Shown: positions 8,162 to 17,720 of the stretch, piece after piece
Layout of the letters: the number at the start of each line of letters is the position of its first letter
Position numbering within the stretch: position 1 is the first letter of the stretch
Assembly (NCBI RefSeq): GCF_003024525.3
Contig: NZ_CP035934.2
Location: 186,001-250,000 of the forward strand
DNA: 64,000 bases
Direction of reading: 5' to 3'
DNA from: Acinetobacter cumulans
GTDB lineage: Bacteria; Pseudomonadota; Gammaproteobacteria; Pseudomonadales; Moraxellaceae
Made by a program: the position numbers and the translations under genes
The notes under the pieces: model-generated
Databases searched by the model: none
The model's input: the letters and a program-made list of their open reading frames with translations, nothing else
Told to the model about the DNA's origin: nothing

Positions 8162-9673
8162 ATGAGCCAGTCCATTATTCAACCGATACGTTTAGGTACA
8201 TTTGCTTTAACGCTTTTAAGTGCAAGCATTGGCATCAGTCATGCCGAAACTGATATTGGTCAATTACAACAACAGGTTGCCCAGTTAGAGCAATCTTTAA
8301 AACAATTAAAATCAGAATTGGGTCGTATACAAGGGGGGAGCGCTACTACGCCTAAAGCGGTTTCCGCGGATGGTGCAGATGAGCTGAGTGCAACAGATGA
8401 TTCAAATGCAGAAGAGGATGCCACTGGACAAAATTTTGTGACCCAAGCCGAGCTTCAAGGCCTGCAAAGTGATATTGAAAACTTTAAGTACCAAGTGCAA
8501 CGTGACCGAGATACCAAAACCGCACTTTCTACTCGCCAGCTGTTAATCAATGGCGTTGTACAAGCTAAGGCATCTTATAGCGATGAAGCACAACTGGTGC
8601 AACCGCAAGGGCAAAATACCGGCGCTGCGGTCAATAACCGCCGTTCGTCATTTGACTTGGGTGCGGTGCAAATTGGCTTTGCAGGCAATCTGTTTAAAGA
8701 CTATGAGCAAGGCAAAAACCTCGACTTTAATTTGCGCTTTGGTACGTCCCCACAAACGGGCACCAACAACAGTTATCTGAATCTGCTAGATGCGCAGTTA
8801 ATTTATAACGCGCTTCCGACTTTAAGTGCCGATACGGGTCGTTTGAGTGTGACTTTGGGCCAGCAACTTCTGCCATTTGGCCAAGAAGTGCAAGCGACTG
8901 AAGACTTAAAACCAACCATTAATAATGCGCTGTTTAGCTTGCCGGGCTATGGCTATGGTTTAGCACTGCGTGAAGTGGGCCTGATTGTGCGTGGAGATGC
9001 CTTTCCAACCGTGGATTATGGCTATAACTACCGTTCACCAATGTTGAGTTATGCCTTTGGCTTAGTGAATGGCAATGGTGCAAACAAATCAGACGATAAC
9101 GATGACAAAAACTTTATTGGCCGTCTGCGCTATACCTTGCCTGCTGAGTACAACTCATGGTTGCGTGAACTGAGCTTCGGGGTGTCGTGGTATCAGGGTA
9201 AGAGCAACTTGTTTGACACCACAGGTGCTTCAGCCGCCTTTGCAGGTAAAGGCGATGTACTGCGTAAAGGCTTTGATCTTTATTACAACCATCATCCTTT
9301 TGGGGTGACCTACGAATATGTGCAGGGTGAAGATCAAACCTTTAATCCACAATCCGCAACTGTGTATAAGCGCGAAAGTGAATCACATACTGGCACACTG
9401 TTTTGGAACTTTGGTGAGCAATTTGTTAAAGGTTTTCGCAACCAAGGGCGCTATGACGACTGGTGGCCGAAGTCTTATCAAGCCTTTTACCGTTTTGACA
9501 GCATTGACCGTGATAAGAATGCCGTCAATCAAAGCATTGATATTCATAGCTTAGGTTTAAATGCATTTTTTGCAGAAACCACGAAATTCCAAATCAATTT
9601 GAATCATGTAAATAACGAAATTAGCAATAAAACCTATAACGAGTTGGTCGCACAGCTCCAATACGGCTTCTAA
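8162..9673 (+). CDS. DcaP-like outer membrane porin
   Basis: 503 residues. A signal peptide ends near GISHA (about 28). Next comes a heptad-rich coiled coil (about 32-60, IGQLQQQVAQLEQSLKQLKSELG), then a polar linker and a long beta-barrel of alternating aromatic strands ending in phenylalanine (ELVAQLQYGF). This layout matches DcaP-type trimeric porins of Acinetobacter, related to OprO/OprP, where the coiled coil supports the trimer in the periplasm. Sitting between the TOBE gene and an SsuA-like gene, it probably lets anionic sulfur compounds cross the outer membrane. Confidence 0.88.
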   Translation: MSQSIIQPIRLGTFALTLLSASIGISHAETDIGQLQQQVAQLEQSLKQLKSELGRIQGGSATTPKAVSADGADELSATDDSNAEEDATGQNFVTQAELQGLQSDIENFKYQVQRDRDTKTALSTRQLLINGVVQAKASYSDEAQLVQPQGQNTGAAVNNRRSSFDLGAVQIGFAGNLFKDYEQGKNLDFNLRFGTSPQTGTNNSYLNLLDAQLIYNALPTLSADTGRLSVTLGQQLLPFGQEVQATEDLKPTINNALFSLPGYGYGLALREVGLIVRGDAFPTVDYGYNYRSPMLSYAFGLVNGNGANKSDDNDDKNFIGRLRYTLPAEYNSWLRELSFGVSWYQGKSNLFDTTGASAAFAGKGDVLRKGFDLYYNHHPFGVTYEYVQGEDQTFNPQSATVYKRESESHTGTLFWNFGEQFVKGFRNQGRYDDWWPKSYQAFYRFDSIDRDKNAVNQSIDIHSLGLNAFFAETTKFQINLNHVNNEISNKTYNELVAQLQYGF

Positions 9674-9702
9674 ATTTTTAAAAATAATGAGGAATCATCT
9701 CT

Positions 9703-10752
9703 ATGAAAACGTGGTCTAAAATTTTATTTACTAGTGCGATTGCTGTAGCGACGCTGGTGCCTGCAGTACAGGTGTTTGCTGCTGAAGCAAAACCGACGGT
9801 AATCCGCCTTGCCTCGCCTTTAGTAGGCTCAGGCAACCGTCCTGTTGGTTATGGTAGTTACTATGCCACGACGCAAACTTTAGGTTTACTAGAAAAAGAA
9901 TTCCAAAAAGATGGCATAAAAGTCCAGTGGAACAACTTTAAAGGCGCAGGCCCTGCCATTAATGAGTCTTATGCCAATGGTTTAGTAGATATTACTTGGC
10001 TTGGCGATTTGCCAGCATTAATTGGTAAAGCCAGCCGTTTAGATACCAAATTGATCGCGATTGGTGGCACACATGACAATACCTATTTGGCGGTGCCGCC
10101 AAGTTCTCAAGCCAAAACTTGGGCCGACTTAAAAGGCAAACGCATTGGCTTTTTCCGTGGTACAAGTTTGCATTTGGCGCTGTATCAAATTATTAAAAAA
10201 TATGGCTTGACCGAAAAAGACTTTCGCTTTGTCAATGTGGATGGTGCGGTGGGCTATGCTGCTTTGGCCAGTGGAGATTTAGACGCTATTTTTAGTAATC
10301 AGTCTTTATTTCCTGTGGTGGACCGTGGCATTGCCAAAATTATTTATAGCTCTAAAAAAGAGCCGACCAATTTACAAAGCTCAGGCTATGTTTTGGTGAG
10401 TTCAAAGTTCGAACAAAAATATCCAGAAACAGTGCAACGAGTTGTGAATGTGCTGGTAAAGCAGGCAGCGTGGGAGTCTGAGCAGAAAAACCGTGAGGCA
10501 CTCTTCAAGCTGTGGTCGAAATCGGGTCTGTCTTATAGCACCTTTGTACGTGCCAATGAAGGTGTCGATTTAAAGCAACATAGCGATCCTGTGATTGATG
10601 CTGCCAGTATTAGCTTGCTTAAGCAAAAACTCAAAGCGGGTCAGGACTTAAAACTGATTCGAGGCAACATTGATGTGGATACATGGGTTGAACCAAAGTA
10701 TGTCAATAATGCGATCAAGAGCCTGAATCTGCAAAACGTATGGGGTAAATGA
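9703..10752 (+). CDS. ABC transporter substrate-binding protein (SsuA/AtsR-like)
   Basis: 349 residues with a cleavable signal peptide (about 1-26, VQVFA). The body has the NMT1/SsuA fold: LASPL near the start, GPAINESYANGLVDITWLGDLPALIGKA, then GKRIGFFRGTSLHLALYQIIKKYGL. Such proteins capture aliphatic sulfonates, taurine or sulfate esters in the periplasm and deliver them to the permease. It starts 30 bases after the porin gene and is followed 25 bases later by the permease gene, in one operon. Ligand identity is inferred from the neighbouring dioxygenase and monooxygenase. Confidence 0.9.
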   Translation: MKTWSKILFTSAIAVATLVPAVQVFAAEAKPTVIRLASPLVGSGNRPVGYGSYYATTQTLGLLEKEFQKDGIKVQWNNFKGAGPAINESYANGLVDITWLGDLPALIGKASRLDTKLIAIGGTHDNTYLAVPPSSQAKTWADLKGKRIGFFRGTSLHLALYQIIKKYGLTEKDFRFVNVDGAVGYAALASGDLDAIFSNQSLFPVVDRGIAKIIYSSKKEPTNLQSSGYVLVSSKFEQKYPETVQRVVNVLVKQAAWESEQKNREALFKLWSKSGLSYSTFVRANEGVDLKQHSDPVIDAASISLLKQKLKAGQDLKLIRGNIDVDTWVEPKYVNNAIKSLNLQNVWGK

Positions 10753-10777
10753 TCACCCCGCGGGTGAAGGAGAAAAA

Positions 10778-11629
10778 ATGATGCTCAAGGACATAGAACT
10801 GGATGCATCCAAGACTGGACTTGAGCAGGTGGCGTCACCTGCATTTAAAAACCTGTACAGTTTTGTGAAAAATAGTAGTGCTTTACGTTGGGTGATTGGG
10901 TTGATTTTCCCTGTGCTGTTGCTGTTTTTATGGCAAATCGCAGTGGAAAAAAGCTGGGTTAATCCCTTGCTCTTACCTGCACCTGATTTGGTATGGACTG
11001 CACTTAAAGATTTATACAGCAGTGGAGAGCTGTGGAGCAATTTAAAAGTCAGCCTGAGCCGTATTGGTTATGGTTTTAGTGCGGGCATTATCGTGGCTTT
11101 AGTCTTAGGCCTAACCATGGGGCTATCACGTCGAGCGGAAGCTTATATTTGGCCGACTTTTAAAATTATTAATTTAGTCCCTGTGGTGGGTTGGATTCCC
11201 TTGCTCATTTTATTGGTGGGGATTGATGAAGCCTTAAAAATTATTTTAATTGCCAAAGCTACCCTCGTACCGATGACCATTAATGTATTTAAAGGCGTAC
11301 GCAATATACCGACACAGCTGAGTGAAGTTGCTGAAGTGTACCAGTTAAGCCCGTGGTCTAAATTCAAAAACCTAGTTTTACCTGGTGCATTTCTGAGTTT
11401 TATTGGTGGCTTACGCTTATCCCTTGCCAGTGCGTGGGGCACCTTGGTGGCCGTAGAGCTGTTGGCTTCAAGTGAAGGCATTGGTTACGTAATGGTGTAT
11501 GGACGGCAGATTTTTCAGTTAGATGTTGTATTGGCAACAGTGATTGTCATTGGTCTGGTTGGATTCGTTTTTGATGCCTTGATTCGCTTACTGCAACGTC
11601 AGTTCAGCGGATGGAATCAACAAAGTTAA
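10778..11629 (+). CDS. ABC transporter permease (SsuC/TauC-like), first copy
   Basis: 283 residues with about six membrane spans (first at about 40-60). The cytoplasmic coupling loop is visible as the family motif ELSEVAEVYQLSPWSKFKNLVLPGAFLSFIGGLRLSLASAW (EAA-like). A ribosome site (GGAG) precedes ATG-ATG; the second ATG is an equally good start. It belongs to the BPD_transp_1 group of nitrate/sulfonate/taurine importers and probably pairs with the second permease encoded next as a heterodimer. Confidence 0.93.
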   Translation: MMLKDIELDASKTGLEQVASPAFKNLYSFVKNSSALRWVIGLIFPVLLLFLWQIAVEKSWVNPLLLPAPDLVWTALKDLYSSGELWSNLKVSLSRIGYGFSAGIIVALVLGLTMGLSRRAEAYIWPTFKIINLVPVVGWIPLLILLVGIDEALKIILIAKATLVPMTINVFKGVRNIPTQLSEVAEVYQLSPWSKFKNLVLPGAFLSFIGGLRLSLASAWGTLVAVELLASSEGIGYVMVYGRQIFQLDVVLATVIVIGLVGFVFDALIRLLQRQFSGWNQQS

Positions 11630-11643
11630 ATGGAGAATGATGC

Positions 11644-12405
11644 ATGAGAAAGTTTGATTATCGTGGTGCAGTCATTCCATTGGCTTTGCTACTGATTTGG
11701 CAATTGGTTTCGGCTTTAAATTGGGTGGATGCAGCGCTCTTACCTGCACCGAAAGCTGTGTTAGCTGTATTGATTGAGGCTGTCCAATCGGGTGAGCTGT
11801 ATGAAAATGTCGGGTCGAGTTTATTACGTAATACGGCGGGATTTGTGATTGGCGGTGTGCTCGGAGCTGTGTTGGGTTTGTTATTAGGGCTCAATATTTG
11901 GTTAGACCGCATATTTTCACCCACTTTAAATGCCATTAAGCATGTGGCGATTTTTGCATGGATACCCTTAATGATTATGTGGTTTGGCAATGCTGAAAAA
12001 TCGAAAGTGATTTTTATTGCATTGGTGGTGTTTTATCCCGTGTTTTTTAATACCTACGATGGGGTGAAAAATGTGCCTACTAAAGTGAAAGAAGTCGCGC
12101 TCATTTTTAAACTTAACCCTCTACAACGCTTTTTAAAAGTCATTTTACCTGCGGCCGCACCGAGTATTTTTGCAGGTTTGAATATTGCCTTGGTGTTCTC
12201 TTGGGTGGCCACAGTTGGGGCGGAATACTTTTTTATCGCCGCGCCTGGGGTAGTGAATCCAATTTTAGACGGCCAAAACCTATTTCAAATGGAAGTCGTG
12301 CTGTATGGCATGCTGATTATTGGAGCAGTCGGTCTACTGTTTTCTAAAGCTGCGCAATATTTTGAAAATTACAACCTACGCTGGCGCCAGGATGCCAATA
12401 AATAA
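11644..12405 (+). CDS. ABC transporter permease (SsuC/TauC-like), second copy
   Basis: 253 residues, same family as the previous gene, starting 14 bases after it. It has five to six hydrophobic segments and the coupling loop VKEVALIFKLNPLQRFLKVILPAAAPSIFAGLNIAL. Two distinct permeases in one sulfonate-type importer imply a heterodimeric channel, whereas Escherichia coli SsuC and TauC are homodimers. The two proteins are clearly different in sequence, so this is an old duplication. Confidence 0.93.
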   Translation: MRKFDYRGAVIPLALLLIWQLVSALNWVDAALLPAPKAVLAVLIEAVQSGELYENVGSSLLRNTAGFVIGGVLGAVLGLLLGLNIWLDRIFSPTLNAIKHVAIFAWIPLMIMWFGNAEKSKVIFIALVVFYPVFFNTYDGVKNVPTKVKEVALIFKLNPLQRFLKVILPAAAPSIFAGLNIALVFSWVATVGAEYFFIAAPGVVNPILDGQNLFQMEVVLYGMLIIGAVGLLFSKAAQYFENYNLRWRQDANK

Positions 12406-12423
12406 AACAATGAGGATAGACAC

Positions 12424-13260
12424 ATGAATCAAGTCGTTAATTTTTCCAACCCAGTAGCCAGCTCAGTCAAAGGTCAGGTACAGATCCAACAGCTCAACAA
12501 GTTTTTCCCTAAAGAGGGTGAGCAATTACAAGTTTTAGAACAAATTAATTTAAATATTCAGTCAGGCGAATTTATTAGTATTGTGGGCAGCAGTGGCTGC
12601 GGTAAATCAACATTACTCCGCTTGTTGGTTGGGCTGGACGCTGAGTTTCAGGGCAAAATTTTGATTGATGGCGAGCCAGTTAAGGGCACCAGCTTAGAAC
12701 GCGGTATTGTGTTTCAAGACCATCGTTTATTTCCATGGTTGAATGTCGAGCAGAACGTGGCATTGGCCCTAGAAAAGAGCACTCTATCTAAGGCAGAAAA
12801 GCAAGAGTTAATCGATTATCATCTGGAATTGGTACAGCTCAGTGGCTTTAAAAAGGCCTATCCAAGCCAGCTTTCTGGCGGGATGAGTCAACGTGTTGCG
12901 ATTGCACGGAGTCTGGTTAATCGACCGCAAATTTTACTATTAGATGAGCCTTTTGGTGCATTAGATGCATTAACCCGTGCCAACTTACAGCAAGAGCTGC
13001 AACGAATTTGGCAGACTGAAAAGATCACCAGTATTTTGGTTACACACGATGTTGAAGAAGCGGTTTTACTTGGCGATCGTGTTGTGGTGATGGAACCACA
13101 TCCAGGCCGTATTAAGCGTATTGTTAATGTCGATTTGGAGCGTCCACGTAAACGTGAAGATTTCCGTTTGGCGGCCATTAAAAATGACATACTACGGGAC
13201 TTTCAAGATGTTACACAGCATCTGCCACATGAATTGGAGCAGTTTAAAGTGGCATGGTAA
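12424..13260 (+). CDS. ABC transporter ATP-binding protein (SsuB/TauB-like)
   Basis: 278 residues with every nucleotide-binding motif: Walker A GSSGCGKST, Q loop FQDHRLFPW, signature LSGGMSQR, Walker B ILLLDEPFGALDA, and switch histidine VTHDVEEA. It powers the two permeases encoded upstream. It is the last gene of the operon that begins with the TOBE gene, and a terminator follows 30 bases later. No C-terminal TOBE domain is fused here; the only TOBE unit of the locus is the separate 71-residue protein. Confidence 0.95.
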   Translation: MNQVVNFSNPVASSVKGQVQIQQLNKFFPKEGEQLQVLEQINLNIQSGEFISIVGSSGCGKSTLLRLLVGLDAEFQGKILIDGEPVKGTSLERGIVFQDHRLFPWLNVEQNVALALEKSTLSKAEKQELIDYHLELVQLSGFKKAYPSQLSGGMSQRVAIARSLVNRPQILLLDEPFGALDALTRANLQQELQRIWQTEKITSILVTHDVEEAVLLGDRVVVMEPHPGRIKRIVNVDLERPRKREDFRLAAIKNDILRDFQDVTQHLPHELEQFKVAW

Positions 13261-13290
13261 GCAGCTCTTCCAAACGTCGATAGCACATTT

Positions 13291-13315
13291 AAAAGCCCGC
13301 AATATGCGGGCTTTT
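13291..13315 (+). terminator. Rho-independent terminator after the sulfonate-type transport operon
   Basis: Arms AAAAGCCCGC and GCGGGCTTTT around a 5-base loop. It lies between the ATPase gene and the convergent monooxygenase and can act in both directions. Confidence 0.88.
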
Positions 13316-13353
13316 AATACAGCGAGGATTGGTTTTTTATATTTTACGCTGGC

Positions 13354-14724
13354 TTAGGATGCCTGCGCTTGTTGATGCTGTATCGCATGTTGGTTTTCAG
13401 GACGTTTCAAACCCAAGTTTTCTCGCAGGGTGCTTCCTTCATATTCGGTGCGGAATAAGCCACGACGTTGTAACTCAGGCACAATCAGTTCCACAAAATC
13501 AATTAAACCTGCAGGTGTAGACGGCGGTAAAACATTAAATCCATCTGCAGCCTCATTTTCAAACCATTCCTGCAGCTGATCGACCACTTGTTCAGGTGTA
13601 CCAATTAAAGTCCAATGGCCACGTGCCGAGGCAACGTATTCATATAACTGGCGAATGCTAAACTGATGCTTATGCGCAATATCAATCATCATTTGCTGAC
13701 GGCTGGTGAAGTTAATTTCACTTTGCTTGAGTTCTGGGAAGGGCGCATCTAAATCGAATTGAGATAAATCAATATGGCCTGCTAGACCAGAAAGCAGTCC
13801 CAAGCCTACATCGGGATGAATCAGACTGTTTAAAAGCTGATATTTTTCCTGCGCTTCCTGTTCGGTTTTGGCTACAAATACTGAAACCCCTGGCATGATT
13901 TTCAAGTCATCGGCATGGCGGCCGTATTTGGCTAAACGCGATTTCACATCGCGGTAGAAGGCTTGCGCATCGCTCAAGTCTTGTTGCGCGGTAAAAATCA
14001 CTTCGGCATATTTGGCTGCCAGCTCTCGGCCATCTTCAGACTGCCCAGCTTGTACAATAACTGGATAGCCTTGTGGTGGGCGCGGGACATTTAATGCGCC
14101 TTGAACTTGAAAAAATTTGCCACTATGCAAAGGTTCATGCAGTTTACTGGCATCAAAAAATTGTCCGCTGGTTTTGTCATATTTGAAGGCATCATCTTCC
14201 CATGAATCCCATAATTTTTGCGTGACCTGAATAAATTCATCGGCACGTTCATAGCGGATGGTTGCATCTGGGTGGGCATTTGTGCCAAAGTTACGGGCAG
14301 TGTCGGGCGAAAAAGTGGTGACCACATTCCATGCGGCGCGGCCTTTGCTAATATGGTCTAAAGAGGCATATTTTCGCGCCAGTAGATACGGCTCTTCATA
14401 GGTGGTGGATGCAGTGGCAATAAAGCCGATATGTTGGGTGACCGCGGCCAAGGCTGCAAATAAAGTCACAGGTTCAAAGCCTACGGCTTTGTCGGTATAG
14501 CCAATGCTACCTTTATGCTGGGATGCGCCGTGGCTCCAGTTGACAGAAAGGCCATCTGCAAGAAAATAAGCGTCAAATAAGCCTTGTTCTGCGGTTTTTG
14601 TCAGTTCAATTATATAATCAAGACTTAGGTGATCTTGCGGGCGGGACTGCGGATGTCGCCAGCCTGCAGCATGTTGTGAGGTTGCTGGAATAAAAGCACC
14701 CAGTTTAATTTTTCGTTGCGTCAT
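13354..14724 (-). CDS. NtaA/SnaA/DszA-type flavin-dependent monooxygenase
   Basis: 456 residues from the ATG at 14724, chosen because AAGGGAAGT lies just before it. It is a bacterial-luciferase-like (LLM) enzyme: KLGAFIPATSQHAAGWRHPQ at the start, then WNVVTTFSPDTARNFG and QAGQSEDGRELAAKYAEVIFTA, hallmark segments of the nitrilotriacetate/dibenzothiophene-sulfone monooxygenase group. These enzymes use FMNH2 from a separate reductase, which is not visible here, to cleave C-S or C-N bonds. It is convergent with the importer operon, consistent with using imported sulfur compounds. The substrate is unknown. Confidence 0.9.
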   Translation of the reverse strand: MTQRKIKLGAFIPATSQHAAGWRHPQSRPQDHLSLDYIIELTKTAEQGLFDAYFLADGLSVNWSHGASQHKGSIGYTDKAVGFEPVTLFAALAAVTQHIGFIATASTTYEEPYLLARKYASLDHISKGRAAWNVVTTFSPDTARNFGTNAHPDATIRYERADEFIQVTQKLWDSWEDDAFKYDKTSGQFFDASKLHEPLHSGKFFQVQGALNVPRPPQGYPVIVQAGQSEDGRELAAKYAEVIFTAQQDLSDAQAFYRDVKSRLAKYGRHADDLKIMPGVSVFVAKTEQEAQEKYQLLNSLIHPDVGLGLLSGLAGHIDLSQFDLDAPFPELKQSEINFTSRQQMMIDIAHKHQFSIRQLYEYVASARGHWTLIGTPEQVVDQLQEWFENEAADGFNVLPPSTPAGLIDFVELIVPELQRRGLFRTEYEGSTLRENLGLKRPENQHAIQHQQAQAS

Positions 14725-14891
14725 GCGACTTCCCTTATTATTACTATCTATTGATAACAAGGGGTTATAACAAGGAATTTATAGTGTGATAAATACGATA
14801 AAATTCAATCCTTATCAAGAATATGCATGAAGCGCTGAACACTGGATTCACAAGTTTTTTAGTCAGAATAAATCCATATAGAGTAGGCGTG

Positions 14892-16259
14892 TTATACCAG
14901 CTTTTGTACCGCTTTCTTTTTCCAGACCAGCTGATAATACAGGCCTTGTAGAATGCAAAGACTCACAAAGGCCAGCGCATAAGCATACCAAATCCCTTTT
15001 AAGCCCCACCATTCGCTAAATAAGTAAGCACAAGGCACTTCAATCGCAATAATAGCCACAATATTAATGATCATAGGAACAGTTACCGTACCGCTGGCAC
15101 GCATGATTGAGGCAAAAATTGCACTGGCACCAAAGAAGATAATCGACCACAGTACAATAAATAGCAGCTCTTGGCCCAATACCACCACCTTTGGATCGGT
15201 AATAAACAGCGCCATCAAATATTTAGAGAATAAATAGGCCAGAATCACTAAAGTGCCAGTAAAAAACAAGTTCATCCATAATGCGGTGCGTTTGACTTTA
15301 TTGAGCAAATTGGCATGCCCAGCACCAATGGCTTGGGCTGCAAATATAGAGGCTGCAATCGAAATAGACAGCGCTGGGAACTGAATATAATTGAGCACCT
15401 GATTGACTGCGCCATAAGCGGCTGTGGCATCTGCGCCGTAACGGTTGACCAAACCAACAATCACCAAGCCTGCGACGGAAGTGGTGACCATTTGAATGCC
15501 CGTAGGTATGCCTAAGCGTAAAATAATTTTGCTCAGTTCTGGTTGATAGCGGATATGTCGCAATAAGGATGCGTCTAAACGTAGCGGATGTTGCTTTTTG
15601 TTTAAATAAATATATAAAAAAATTAGCGCAATCAAAAAGCCGATAGAGGTTGCAATGGCAGGGGCGATAATTCCCAGTTGAGGAAATCCGAATTTACCTG
15701 CAATCAGAATAGGGGTAATGATTAAGCCTGTACCAATGGTCATGCCTGAAGCAATCAGTGGAGTTGTACTGTCGCCAACACCACGCAAAATAGAGCTGTA
15801 AATAATATAAATAAACAGCAATGGACTTCCTGCCAGCATCCACTGTACATAGGGAATCGACAGATGCAAAACATCGGGAGCAGTACCGAGTGCAAGTAAA
15901 ATATACTTCGCGCACACGACCCCGAATATAGCAATCAACGTTCCACCAGTCAGAGTCATAAACAGCGTGGTACCCACAACGCGTTGGACTTTTTCTAGAT
16001 TATTTGCTCCCCATGCCTGACCGACCAACACCGTCGCACCAGAAGAAAGACCAATTACAAAAGCCATCAGACAAAACAAAATTGGGAAAAATACCGACAC
16101 GGCAGCAATGGCATGCACGCCCAGCATTTGCCCAACAAAGACCGTATTCACTGTGCCAGATAGGTTTTGTAAAATATTGGTGGCAATCAGCGGAATTAGG
16201 AAAAATAAAAAAGATTTCCATAAGGTCTGTTGGCTGTCGATGGGCCGATGTTGGGACAT
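14892..16259 (-). CDS. MATE family efflux transporter
   Basis: 455 residues from the ATG at 16259, which has AGGA six bases upstream; a TTG two codons earlier is less likely. About twelve membrane spans fall in two homologous halves, each starting with the MatE pattern (FFLIPLIATNILQNLSGTVNTVFVGQMLG and ILRLGIPTGIQMVTTSVAGLVIVGLVNRYG). It exports cationic drugs or metabolites using Na+ or H+ gradients. Nothing nearby suggests the substrate. The upstream region to the aminotransferase gene holds no obvious operator. Confidence 0.93.
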   Translation of the reverse strand: MSQHRPIDSQQTLWKSFLFFLIPLIATNILQNLSGTVNTVFVGQMLGVHAIAAVSVFFPILFCLMAFVIGLSSGATVLVGQAWGANNLEKVQRVVGTTLFMTLTGGTLIAIFGVVCAKYILLALGTAPDVLHLSIPYVQWMLAGSPLLFIYIIYSSILRGVGDSTTPLIASGMTIGTGLIITPILIAGKFGFPQLGIIAPAIATSIGFLIALIFLYIYLNKKQHPLRLDASLLRHIRYQPELSKIILRLGIPTGIQMVTTSVAGLVIVGLVNRYGADATAAYGAVNQVLNYIQFPALSISIAASIFAAQAIGAGHANLLNKVKRTALWMNLFFTGTLVILAYLFSKYLMALFITDPKVVVLGQELLFIVLWSIIFFGASAIFASIMRASGTVTVPMIINIVAIIAIEVPCAYLFSEWWGLKGIWYAYALAFVSLCILQGLYYQLVWKKKAVQKLV

Positions 16260-16383
16260 GTGCAATCCTGTGCTGTATTTTTTTTAAACTACGGATCTAA
16301 CCTTAACAGGTCTGGATTAAAAAAAGCTTATTGATCAAATAATTTCATTTGTTGTTTTGCAACCAGCAGTATTGGAGCCAAGC

Positions 16384-17538
16384 TTATACTTGGCTCAGAA
16401 TCTCGCCTGCTTGGCGGAGTGTTTGATCCTTTTTAGCAAAGCAAAAACGAATCAAACGTAAGTCTTCAGGAGGCTGTTGGTAAAACACGGAAACAGGAAT
16501 CGCCACAATTTTATGTTGTTCAGCCAAATATTGGCACATTTCGCTGTCATTCAGGTCGGGTCGAATGGCACTGTAATCGAGGTTTTGAAAATAAGTGCCC
16601 GCAGCGGGATGCCATTGAAAACGTGAGTTTTGCAGACCCGCATTAAATAAATCGCGTTTGGCCTGATAAAAGTTTGCAAGTTCTGCAATATGTTCAGGAT
16701 GCGTTTGCATAAAGTTGGCCAATGCCAGTTGTATGGGGGTAACCCCGCAGAAATTGGTAAATTGATAAACCTGACGAAACAAAGTCATTAAGTTCTTGCA
16801 GGCAACACAATAGCCAGTTTTCCACCCCGTGACATGAAAAGTCTTACCAAAGGAGCCCACTACAAAACTGCGTTCACGTAATTCTGCAAAAGACAGTGCA
16901 GAATAATGCCGTTGCCCATCATAAATCAGGTGCTCGTAGACCTCATCCGACAGCACAATGATCTGTGTATCTTGAATCAAATCAATTAAGGCGAGCCAAT
17001 CAGACTTTGCCCAAACTGCACCTGTAGGATTATGCGGTGTATTCACAATAATCATACGAGTTTTGGGGCCAATCGTTTGCCGTACAGCAGACCAATCGAC
17101 CTCAAAGGTTGGCGCTTTTAGGTTGATGTGAATTGGTATACCACCTGCTAATTTTACACTTGGCGCATAACTGTCATAACTAGGGTCAAAAATAATCACT
17201 TCATCGCCCGCATGTACAACAGCTTGAATTGCACTAAAAATGCCTATCGTTGCACCCGGTGTGATGGTGATGTCCGTAATGGGGTCTAAGCTGATTTGAT
17301 CGCGTTGCTGAAATAAGTTGACCAATTGCTCACGTAGGGCCAAAAGGCCGTCACCTGGTGCATATTGATTAAATCCATCCTGCGTGGCCTGACTTAAAGC
17401 ATCTAAGAGTGCTGGTGGTGCTGGAAAGTCTGGAAAGCCTTGTGACAGGTTGAGCGCATTTAAGCGTTGTGCCAAAGCACTCATTACACTAAAAATAGTA
17501 ACGCCCTGCGCAGGGAGTTTGGATTCAATCTGGATCAT
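16384..17538 (-). CDS. PLP-dependent aminotransferase (YbdL-like methionine aminotransferase)
   Basis: 384 residues, a fold-type I class I/II aminotransferase. Visible motifs are NLSQGFPDF (substrate loop), NQYAPGDG, NTPHNPTG, SDEVYEHL, and the Schiff-base lysine Lys232 in SFGKTFHVTGWKTGY. The SFGKTFH-TGWK pattern and the length resemble YbdL, which prefers methionine, and kynurenine/glutamine transaminases. A preference for methionine would fit the sulfur-rich neighbourhood but is only an inference. A short inverted repeat at the stop codon lacks a T run. Confidence 0.88.
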   Translation of the reverse strand: MIQIESKLPAQGVTIFSVMSALAQRLNALNLSQGFPDFPAPPALLDALSQATQDGFNQYAPGDGLLALREQLVNLFQQRDQISLDPITDITITPGATIGIFSAIQAVVHAGDEVIIFDPSYDSYAPSVKLAGGIPIHINLKAPTFEVDWSAVRQTIGPKTRMIIVNTPHNPTGAVWAKSDWLALIDLIQDTQIIVLSDEVYEHLIYDGQRHYSALSFAELRERSFVVGSFGKTFHVTGWKTGYCVACKNLMTLFRQVYQFTNFCGVTPIQLALANFMQTHPEHIAELANFYQAKRDLFNAGLQNSRFQWHPAAGTYFQNLDYSAIRPDLNDSEMCQYLAEQHKIVAIPVSVFYQQPPEDLRLIRFCFAKKDQTLRQAGEILSQV

Positions 17539-17720
17539 GCCGATGACATTGATAAATAATGAGATAGCTCAGTTTAGCAGTCTACATCTATGGCTAAAAG
17601 CGGAATTAAAGATAATCTTATGCAACGAAATGTCGTTGAATGACTGCATAAAAATGCAAAGTCATATAAAAATCACTAGACTAAAAAAAGTACATTTCTT
17701 AGAATGCGCGCATAAATAAA

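Noticed and set aside
16375..16396. Inverted repeat GAGCCAAG/CTTGGCTC at the end of the aminotransferase gene
   Set aside because: It overlaps the stop codon and has no T run on the minus strand, so I do not call it a terminator.
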